A DNA stretch of 62,403 bases, taken from Lachnospiraceae bacterium (GTDB lineage: Bacteria > Bacillota > Clostridia > Lachnospirales > Lachnospiraceae). The stretch covers positions 1 to 62,403 of the forward strand of contig JAEFAR010000010.1 of NCBI GenBank assembly GCA_016287675.1, read 5' to 3'. The notes beneath the pieces were generated by a model that was not told the DNA's origin, did not search any database, and saw only the letters and a list, made by a program, of their open reading frames with translations. Within the stretch, counting starts at the first letter, position 1, and each line of letters starts with the position of its first letter. The position numbers were made by a program, and so were the translations under genes. Positions 52,989 to 59,986 of the stretch are shown here, one piece after another.

Positions 52989-54122
52989 TTACAGGATTAT
53001 ATCTTTTTTGACCGGTACATCGAAACGCTGTCCCAGGTAGTCTGCCAGCAGTTCTGCCACATGCAGATGAGCAAAGAAGCCCGGGTGGGAATGAGCTCCC
53101 AGTTGCCCCTGAGGAGTGTCGGGAAGCGAAATGAAGGTCACATTTTCATCTCCCGTTTCCTTCGAGTACCGCTCCACTGCCCCCTGAAACAGTTCTGTGA
53201 GGCCATGCCCCATCATTCCATAGGCCCAGATCAGATGAGCCTTGGGATTTCTAACCCTCAATTTTTTCAGAAACTCGACAGCCGCATTTCCGATGGCATC
53301 CAGGTCATCCTTATTTCTCGTGCCGTCCGCTTCAGTGCGGCTCTTGCAAAAGCCGAAGCCCTCTACTTCCATTCCCGGGGTGTTAAAGGAGCTGTCGTCA
53401 TTTGTTCCGAGATTTACAATGACAGCATCCGGCTGCCACCTTTCAAAATCATTTTCTCTGTAGCCTCCAAGAGCCTTGTTTGCTCCGCCTCCCGACAAGC
53501 CGCAGACCTGATCGTATATGCTTGGGATAGTGTTTTTTCTGTTGTTGTCCCAGCCCACATGTACCCCCCAGCCTCCCTGGGAAAGCACTCTGCATTCAGC
53601 ATCCATCATGCGTTCGATAAGATTGGAATAGCTTCTTGAGGAACACATGTACATAGACAGCCACTCCGTGTCGGCAGGGCATCCGAAAGCTCCCTCTCCG
53701 GAAGTGATGGAATCCCCTAAGAATTCCAGTTTCAAACGGCTTTCGCTTACAGGCAGGAACTCTCCGTCAGTCCTGAGTCCGATGATGGTGAGATGCGTTT
53801 TTTCACTGTCGTTCATAGCCTGGAGTTCCCTGTAGAACCGCACATTCTTCACGGTTCCGAAAGACATGCTCCTGTACAGGCAGATACTGTTTTTCCCGGG
53901 GTAGATCATCTGGCGAGACATGAGCGCGCGGTTCACTTCACCCGCAACCCAGATCTCATGGAAATCATAATCGCATTCCAGATCCACCCAGAGCTCGCTT
54001 CCCGTGCAATTGACCTCGATCCCGGAATGATTCCAGAAAAGGGGGAGCGGGGATGCATCGTAGATCGTGCGCCCCAGTATCTTCAGATCCTTGATCTCCT
54101 GAATATCGTAACTTTTTAACAT
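52989..54122 (-). CDS. CE2-like SGNH esterase, 377 aa
   Basis: Residues 1-120 look like a beta-sandwich (FWNHSGIEVNCTGSELWVDLECDYDF), as in carbohydrate esterase family 2, and the SGNH hydrolase follows: block I FLGDSITSGEG with nucleophile S138, SYSNLIERM, block III VNLGTNDDSSF and block V HPGFFAHLHVAELL with the catalytic histidine. CE2 enzymes remove acetyl groups from xylan or glucomannan. No signal peptide is visible, so the substrate is probably imported oligosaccharides. GGGAGGG precedes the start. Confidence 0.82.
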   Translation of the reverse strand: MLKSYDIQEIKDLKILGRTIYDASPLPLFWNHSGIEVNCTGSELWVDLECDYDFHEIWVAGEVNRALMSRQMIYPGKNSICLYRSMSFGTVKNVRFYRELQAMNDSEKTHLTIIGLRTDGEFLPVSESRLKLEFLGDSITSGEGAFGCPADTEWLSMYMCSSRSYSNLIERMMDAECRVLSQGGWGVHVGWDNNRKNTIPSIYDQVCGLSGGGANKALGGYRENDFERWQPDAVIVNLGTNDDSSFNTPGMEVEGFGFCKSRTEADGTRNKDDLDAIGNAAVEFLKKLRVRNPKAHLIWAYGMMGHGLTELFQGAVERYSKETGDENVTFISLPDTPQGQLGAHSHPGFFAHLHVAELLADYLGQRFDVPVKKDIIL

Positions 54123-54257
54123 TTTCCCTCCCGTTTAAAGTCTTTTCCCGACTCTGTTTTTTAGAAGTTTACCACAGAACCCGCTTTAATCACAGTGGTT
54201 ATTTTTCATTTTTTCTCCTATCTTTTTCTGATCAGAGGGATGCTTCTCGGATCGGTC

Positions 54258-54345
54258 AAAAAAAGGCCACATCCGGTAATGTCCTGTTTCCGCTCCGCCC
54301 GGATACTGCTGATGCGGGTGACATTTCCGATGTGGCTGTTTTTTT
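54258..54345. terminator. Long bidirectional hairpin
   Basis: GCCACATCCGGTAATGTC (54266-54283) faces GACATTTCCGATGTGGC (54320-54336), flanked by seven A and seven T, so it has T-runs in both directions. The 36-base loop is unusually long for a terminator. It ends the NmrA-like gene transcript. Confidence 0.75.
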
Positions 54346-54377
54346 CTGAATCTTGGCCGGCTTACGCCGATCCTGTT

Positions 54378-55325
54378 TTACTTCTTATCCTTTGAATGAC
54401 GCTCACCGATCTGGAATTCATCGCTGTGAGCAAACATGTATTCAACCGTGATGGGATCATCTCCGGTGAGTTTCTTGAAATCGTCGGTGTGAACCGCCAT
54501 CTTGCCTTCACGGATGGCCTGAGCAAAGGTCACCATGCCGTCACTGGAGAAAGGAGCCTCGCTGTCCTTCTTGAACTGTCCGTCCGTGGTCCTCGGAACG
54601 CCCATGGCATCGAAGATCCGGTAGTTCTCTTCATCTGTAACAGCCTTGTAGCTGATGTTGTTACCCGTTTCCCTGTTTCCGATCTCAACAAACTTTGTGA
54701 TCGTCATGAGTTCCTTGCCGTTAATGTCAAGGATGGCATGATCATACTCATTCGCGCGGTGAAGTGCGTAAGCCACTGCCTTGGCACAGTCTTTTCTGGA
54801 GATGTATGCCATGAGGCCGTCACCCTGGCTGTTTGTGAGCGGAGCATTCATATGCACATATGTGAAGTAGTTTGTGATCATGGCTTCAGCGTACTGTGAA
54901 TTGCGCAGGAAAATGTAATCAAGCCCCTCAGCTTTTACGTACTCTTCGGTGAAGATGTGGTCCTTCTTTTCAACGGAAGGATTGGTCTCATCTCCGGCAT
55001 TTACAAGTGATGTGTAAATGATCTTTTTAACGCCAGCCTTCTTCGCGGCGTCAACTGCGTTCTTGTGGGCAGCCTGTCTCTTGGGTCCCACGAAAGGCAT
55101 TGAGATCAGAGCCAGCACGTCCGCGCCTTTAAATGCTTCCACAAGGCCGTCCGGATAGTTAAAATCCGTAACATGGGTCTCAACGCCCTGATCTGCAAAG
55201 GGCTTTAAAGCAGCTTCACTGTATCCGCAGAAGATCAGATTGCTCTTGTCCTCAATGGCAAGCAGCACTCTTGCGGCTTCCGCGCCCAGATTGCCGTCAA
55301 CACCTGTTAATAATAACTTTCCCAT
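54378..55325 (-). CDS. NmrA-like NAD(P)-binding protein, 315 aa
   Basis: An atypical short-chain dehydrogenase fold. LLLTGVDGNLGAEAARVLL is the Gly-rich dinucleotide loop; VTDFNYPDGLVEAFKGADVLALISMPFVGPKRQAAHKNAVDAAKKAGVKKIIYTSLVNAG and YIFLRNSQYAEAMI follow the NmrA/QorB (YtfG-like) pattern. The catalytic Tyr-XXX-Lys is not clear, so it may be a redox sensor or an NADPH quinone reductase. GGAGG precedes the start. Stands alone. Confidence 0.87.
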   Translation of the reverse strand: MGKLLLTGVDGNLGAEAARVLLAIEDKSNLIFCGYSEAALKPFADQGVETHVTDFNYPDGLVEAFKGADVLALISMPFVGPKRQAAHKNAVDAAKKAGVKKIIYTSLVNAGDETNPSVEKKDHIFTEEYVKAEGLDYIFLRNSQYAEAMITNYFTYVHMNAPLTNSQGDGLMAYISRKDCAKAVAYALHRANEYDHAILDINGKELMTITKFVEIGNRETGNNISYKAVTDEENYRIFDAMGVPRTTDGQFKKDSEAPFSSDGMVTFAQAIREGKMAVHTDDFKKLTGDDPITVEYMFAHSDEFQIGERHSKDKK

Positions 55326-55525
55326 ATAACACCTCCTGAATTTTTTGGCTTATACGATTTCAGTATAGCAAGCACCGCGCCATTAAACAATTACGGCAAT
55401 CTAAACCTTCTATAGTCTCGGGATAAAATAATAATGTCCATATGATAAACTAATTCTTTACAATTTCTGCTCAATAATCACTCAACATGTAGTTCTCAAA
55501 AGGACAAAGCGAAAGCATGAATATC

Positions 55526-55591
55526 AAGTCAATTTCACAGTGGCATTCAATGCATGTCAAGTCATTTTCACAGTGGCATTCAATGCATGTC
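55526..55591. repeat. Two tandem 33-bp repeats
   Basis: Units 55526-55558 and 55559-55591 are identical except for one base; each contains TCACAGTGGCATTCAATGCA. They lie in the non-coding stretch 55326-56141 and look like debris of transposon ends. Confidence 0.7.
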
Positions 55592-55655
55592 ATTACTTTC
55601 TAAGTATTCATCTTCAACAACACACTTACTTTCCCCTTAACTAAATGACATTGTG

Positions 55656-55668
55656 TGTGAACAGTAAC
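55656..55668. repeat. Solitary copy of the MITE terminal 13-mer
   Basis: TGTGAACAGTAAC is identical to the terminal repeat of the element at 31582-31741. No partner is seen within reach, so this is likely a remnant. Confidence 0.5.
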
Positions 55669-55716
55669 TATCAACCAAATTTAAGTATTCTTACACCCCC
55701 TTCCCCAGGGGGCAGA

Positions 55717-56138
55717 GCATCGGGATTTTGATTTTTGGAATTTCCGATGCCGTAAACCTTTGAAATAAGTCATTCTGGGCATCGGGATTTTAAATTTTGG
55801 AATTTCCGATGCCATAAACCTTTGAAATAAGGCCTTCAAAGCATCGGGATTTTGATTTTTGGAGTTTCCGATGCCGTAAACCTTTGAAATAAGGCCTTCA
55901 AAGCATCGGGATTCTAAATTTTGGAGTTTCCGATGCCATAAACCCTTGAAATAAGGCCTTCAGAGCATCGGGATTTTGATTTTTGAGTTTCCGATGCCGT
56001 AAACCTTTGAAATAAGATCTTCAGAGCATCGGGATTTTGATTTTTGGAATTTTCGATGCCGTAAACCTTTGAAATAAGGCCTTCAAAGCATCGGGATTTT
56101 AAATTTTTGAGTTTCCGATGCCGTAAACCTTTGAAATA
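55717..56138. repeat. Seven tandem 62-bp hairpin repeats
   Basis: Units start at 55717, 55779, 55841, 55903, 55965, 56026 and 56088 (one unit is 61 bp; the last is cut off near the IS). Each starts with GCATCGG and has the complementary CCGATGC about 25 bases on, so each can fold into a hairpin, then GTAAACCTTTGAAATAAG and a variable 8-10-base tail. Units differ by a few substitutions. There is no constant/variable CRISPR pattern. The array abuts the IS21 element and separates it from the NmrA-like gene. Confidence 0.9.
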
Positions 56139-56201
56139 TGATGTAAATGTCAATATAAAAATGTACAAAAAAGGGAAAATATAAATGTACAGTTTCCCGG
56201 A

Positions 56202-56966
56202 TCATTCCTCAGCGGGATCATTCTCCAAAAGGGTCCGAATAGCCTTTGTTCGGTATGACGGTCCCTTTATGGAGATTATCGTTGAATGATGTAATAAACG
56301 ATCAAGTAACGCATTGGCAAGCGTTGCTGAGCCAAAGAACTCGCCCCATTTCGAGAAGGGCATGTTCGTTGTTATGATTGTACTGTTCTTCTCGTATCGC
56401 TTTGCTATAAGCTGAAAGAAGATGTTCGCAGTGTCCTGATCGATGGGCATATAGCCTATTTCATCGATTATGAGCACCTTGTACTTGGCAAAGAACTTAA
56501 GCCTTGATTCAAGCCTGTTTTCCTGGTGTGCCTTTTTAAGCTGCGTAACAAGGTTCTCAAAGGTTATAAAGTACGTTTGATACCTGGCTTTGGTACAGCT
56601 TATGCCGATCGCTGTTGCCAGATGCGTCTTTCCGACTCCGCTTGAACCGAAAAACACTACATTCTCTTTGTTTTCAACGAAAGCAAGCGAGTTCAGTTCA
56701 AGAAGTTCTTTCTTGTTCAGATTGGGCTGGAAGTCAAAATCGAAGTCGTCCAGAGTCTTTATGAAAGGATAGTTGGCGATATGCAGGTTTATTGCATCTC
56801 GTCGAACCTGGCGGTGCTTCTTTTCGATCTCGATGAGTTCCTCCAGAGCAACGCTGAAGGACTTATCTCCCTTGTTTACCGCATCGGAATAGCGGTCTAT
56901 ATATTCCTGCATCTTTTCGATGCCGAGCTCTGTGAGCCCGTTTATAAGCTTTTGTGGCGTAGCCAT
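56202..56966 (-). CDS. istB: IstB, ATPase of IS21 transposition
   Basis: AAA+ ATPase that activates IstA and helps choose the target. Walker A is GSSGVGKT (107-114), Walker B VLIIDEIGYMPID, sensor TTNMPFSKWGEFFG and the C-terminal LLDRLLHHSTIISIKG. Length 254 is typical. AGGAG precedes the start, 11 bases after istA. Confidence 0.93.
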   Translation of the reverse strand: MATPQKLINGLTELGIEKMQEYIDRYSDAVNKGDKSFSVALEELIEIEKKHRQVRRDAINLHIANYPFIKTLDDFDFDFQPNLNKKELLELNSLAFVENKENVVFFGSSGVGKTHLATAIGISCTKARYQTYFITFENLVTQLKKAHQENRLESRLKFFAKYKVLIIDEIGYMPIDQDTANIFFQLIAKRYEKNSTIITTNMPFSKWGEFFGSATLANALLDRLLHHSTIISIKGPSYRTKAIRTLLENDPAEE

Positions 56967-56977
56967 GATACTCCTTC

Positions 56978-58180
56978 TTACAGGAGGTTATCCAACTGCT
57001 GCAGATTTCTTTCTGCCAAAACATCGATTGCTTCAGGATCTTTCATATATGACCCAAGAAGCTGCTTATAATGAAGTTCGTTATAGTTTAATCTTTTATT
57101 ACTAATTGCGTGTGTTGCAATGATTTCCGTGCTATAATAGATATACAGTTTACATTCGAACACCCGTAGTCTTACCGGTTTTCCAATGTATTCTGCAGGT
57201 ACGGAATACTTGCACTTATTGTAAGTGATCATTGAATCTTTTCTAACCGTGGTTTGGCGATCGTGGGTAAGGTATGATTCTATGACATCAACACTTGGTA
57301 ATGGTTGCAGGTATTCCTTTTCTTTTTGAAAAAGAAGTAATGGCGGAATACCTGTTTCATCACAGGGACGATTGCATACCTTTTGATTTAGCCCATTAAG
57401 GATCTCAATAAGTTCGTCCTCGGTCTCAAACTCACCCTGGTAAGGCATTAGCCATGCAAGAAACTTGTTCATAGCTTCTACCTTGCCTTTGGTAAAAGGA
57501 TGTCTTGGCTTGCACAACTTTATTTTAAAGTTGAAGTCATGAGCGAAAGCCCGGACTTTTGAGCTTATGTTCTTCCTGTTACCGTCACGATCTACGACAG
57601 ATGACATGTTGTCGAAGAGTATTTCCCTCGGCACGCCGCCTGTTGTTTTAAATGCAGTTATTAAGCAGTCGAATACATCCTGTCTTGTTTTGTATAGTTT
57701 GTAAATGAAGATGGGGTATCTAGAATAGCCCAGTTTATAATCAAACACCTGAAAGGTGAAGATCTCGCCATATCGGTTGGCTATGGATATATCTTCTTTC
57801 CAGTCAACCTGAGCCTGTATTCCCGGCTCTGTTTCAAATCTAGGATGTCCCTTTTCTGCCTTAGCCGGTGACATTCCGTTAGTTTTCAGGTACTTTCTGA
57901 AGTTTGAGTAAGTACCGATTGATTGCCCGTACTTATCGTATAAGAACTGATATACGGCCATGATATTGGATCCTTTTATCTCAAGCTTATGCCGAATAAG
58001 ATCCTTGTGTTCATCAAGTTTGCTCGCCTTGGCATGATGTTTGGGCTTGCCCTCGTATCCGTCATAATACTTTTTAACGGTCCGCCTATCCATATCATAC
58101 ATCTTGGCAAGTTTAGTGAAGTTTGGTTTAATACCGCTCAACTTTAAGATTTTAAGCTGTGTCTTAGCTGCCTCGTCCAT
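56978..58180 (-). CDS. istA: IstA, IS21 DDE transposase
   Basis: N-terminal HTH (FTKLAKMYDMDRRTVKKYY), then the integrase core with D126 (QAQVDWKED), D190 (EILFDNMSS) and E235 (FTKGKVEAMNKFL) as the DDE triad, and a C-terminal domain (YSVPAEYIGKPVRLRVFECKLYIYY). Length 400 is normal for this subgroup. GGAGG precedes the start. All key residues are present, so the element may still be active. Confidence 0.93.
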   Translation of the reverse strand: MDEAAKTQLKILKLSGIKPNFTKLAKMYDMDRRTVKKYYDGYEGKPKHHAKASKLDEHKDLIRHKLEIKGSNIMAVYQFLYDKYGQSIGTYSNFRKYLKTNGMSPAKAEKGHPRFETEPGIQAQVDWKEDISIANRYGEIFTFQVFDYKLGYSRYPIFIYKLYKTRQDVFDCLITAFKTTGGVPREILFDNMSSVVDRDGNRKNISSKVRAFAHDFNFKIKLCKPRHPFTKGKVEAMNKFLAWLMPYQGEFETEDELIEILNGLNQKVCNRPCDETGIPPLLLFQKEKEYLQPLPSVDVIESYLTHDRQTTVRKDSMITYNKCKYSVPAEYIGKPVRLRVFECKLYIYYSTEIIATHAISNKRLNYNELHYKQLLGSYMKDPEAIDVLAERNLQQLDNLL

Positions 58181-58265
58181 GAAGTCACCTCCATGGATAT
58201 GGTAGCATACGACACAGGATTGTACATTTTTATTTTCCCATAAATGTACATTTATATTTTACCAT

Positions 58266-59696
58266 TTACAGTCCATATTGATTTGAAAATAGCATCTGAG
58301 CTTCTTTACATAAATCTTCACTTTTTATATAAGCATACTTCTTTTTCACATAACTTGGTAAGCTACTATATAAAACAGGTGCAGAAGATATTTCATATAA
58401 GTCCCTATCAATCTCCCCATTCTCTACAAACATTTTATACTGTTTAATTGCACCATCCATGGCCGATGCAAGTATTTTACATTTTTCAAGGTAACTCAAT
58501 CCTCGACTAGGAAAATTGCATATAAACCCCTTAACATTAAACTCATATGCAAGATAATCCTCAAAAAACCATTTGCATATTTCCTCCAAATATATGTCTT
58601 GATCCTGTAAAAACTGCATATAACATGACATTTGTGCATCTGCTATCATATTTTTTTCTTTATAGAATTCACTTTGTTCATACATTCCGTTTCCATTTGC
58701 GAATGATAAACTATCAAATATTCCTTTATGTAACCCATTATTCGTAAAACTGCACCGCATATCCAAATCAACATATCCAAATAAATATATGAAGTTATTC
58801 AATAGGGTTGGATAATCCAAATTATCTTTTAACCACAATGAGTTATATCTGTAGACTGTTTCACCTGCTGTCTCAGATACTTCTATGTCGCAACACTCAG
58901 GCGTAAATTCTATACCAATATCTTTTTGCCAACTTATCAGATGTACTAAATGGTTATCATTGCCATTAATTAATTTGTCATAACGCTTCTTTGCCTTATA
59001 TCTCAAATTATCATCAAGCAAAAACTTCCTTGTGTCAAAAGACTTCCCATTAATCACCAATTCAAGTTGCTTAGGACTAACAAAATCATATGTCGAAATA
59101 TACTTGTCTACAGCGCTGTAAATCATATCAGCACTTAATGATTTAGGTAAAAATACTTTATTGGATGTTTTATGTTTTTGTAAAAAATACTCAATAAAAA
59201 ACTCCCCACCAAAATCAATTTCAAGAAGCTTATCTACAATCTCTTTATCGAAATAGTCAACAAATGTTTTATATGCAAGTACTTGATTGGGAGACATATG
59301 TAACCCATCTATTATTTCTGCGAATCGCTCCCGAGGAATTTTTTCGTATACTTTATATCGATAAAAAAGTTCAAAAAAATCGTCCCAGAATAAAACATCA
59401 CACGAATTATATTTGGCCACTATAGATTCTCCCGTCATGTTCTCAAAATAACGTCGCACGACATCACCAACATCTCGCATCAATTCTTTATATTTCAAAT
59501 ATATACCACGATTCAATGTGGGTGTTATTTCTTGTTCATCAAAATATTCTTTGATATTTTGAAGTTCAAGGATAACATTCACGTCAGACAGATCTGCATT
59601 GTTATCAGAATATGTAGCCAAAATGGATTCAATTTTATTATCACAAAAAACCCAATACTTTTTTGAAAAGAAATCTAAACCTTTTGATCCCTTCAT
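58266..59696 (-). CDS. Hypothetical protein, 476 aa, C-terminus set by the IS
   Basis: I recognise no family. The chain is acidic and aromatic, rich in Phe and Tyr, with no signal peptide, membrane helix or nucleotide-binding motif; CCDIEVSETAGETVYRYNSLWLKDN and IYLFGYVDLDMRCSFTNNG are beta-like in the centre, the rest helical. Its last leucine codon uses the terminal TG of the IS21 element and its stop TAA lies in the element, so the original C-terminus is probably lost. The start has a weak AAAGG. It lies beside a type I restriction gene, with AT-rich composition, so a defence accessory role is possible. Confidence 0.65.
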   Translation of the reverse strand: MKGSKGLDFFSKKYWVFCDNKIESILATYSDNNADLSDVNVILELQNIKEYFDEQEITPTLNRGIYLKYKELMRDVGDVVRRYFENMTGESIVAKYNSCDVLFWDDFFELFYRYKVYEKIPRERFAEIIDGLHMSPNQVLAYKTFVDYFDKEIVDKLLEIDFGGEFFIEYFLQKHKTSNKVFLPKSLSADMIYSAVDKYISTYDFVSPKQLELVINGKSFDTRKFLLDDNLRYKAKKRYDKLINGNDNHLVHLISWQKDIGIEFTPECCDIEVSETAGETVYRYNSLWLKDNLDYPTLLNNFIYLFGYVDLDMRCSFTNNGLHKGIFDSLSFANGNGMYEQSEFYKEKNMIADAQMSCYMQFLQDQDIYLEEICKWFFEDYLAYEFNVKGFICNFPSRGLSYLEKCKILASAMDGAIKQYKMFVENGEIDRDLYEISSAPVLYSSLPSYVKKKYAYIKSEDLCKEAQMLFSNQYGL

Positions 59697-59796
59697 GGTT
59701 TCATACCTTTTGCTTTCTTAGCATTCCTTTGCAAAGACAACCTGTAAAAATGAAAACTATAGTTCTTTACCCCTGTGCGCAATTATAAACATAATT

Positions 59797-59819
59797 CGAG
59801 GTATCAAAGAGATACCTCG
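59797..59819 (-). terminator. Weak hairpin after hsdR
   Basis: CGAGGTATC and GATACCTCG pair perfectly (9 bp, 5-base loop). On the minus strand only AATTATGTTT follows, so termination would be weak. The rest of 59697-59986 shows no gene. Confidence 0.4.
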
Positions 59820-59986
59820 AACATCCACAAAAGAAAAGTGATACTAATCTCAATATAATAAATACTCTTTAAGGATATTATTAATACTTGAGACCCAACA
59901 TTTTTTATGGCACGATCTAATTCTCAACTAATTCAATAGAGTCGGCAATTGTATTCTACTCATATCCTCGTCCCGTTTTTCAGTAT

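Larger units (their letters stand above)
56142..58270 (-). mobile_element. IS21-family element, 2129 bp
   Basis: Both ends read TGTAAATG inward. Each end then holds two copies of the (AT)ATAAATGTACA-like subterminal repeat (left near 56151-56186, right near 58221-58262), as expected for IS21. It contains istB and istA transcribed leftward. Flanking bases show no clear target duplication. The right end provides the stop codon of the 476-aa gene. Confidence 0.87.

Noticed and set aside
54195-54395. 66-codon plus-strand frame
   Set aside because: It covers the long terminator hairpin and has no ribosome binding site.
55717-56138. CRISPR array
   Set aside because: No constant repeat with variable spacers; whole 62-bp units are similar.
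55914-56168. 84-codon frame over the hairpin repeats
   Set aside because: The 62-bp period is not a multiple of three, so the frame shifts through the repeat; translation product is an artefact.
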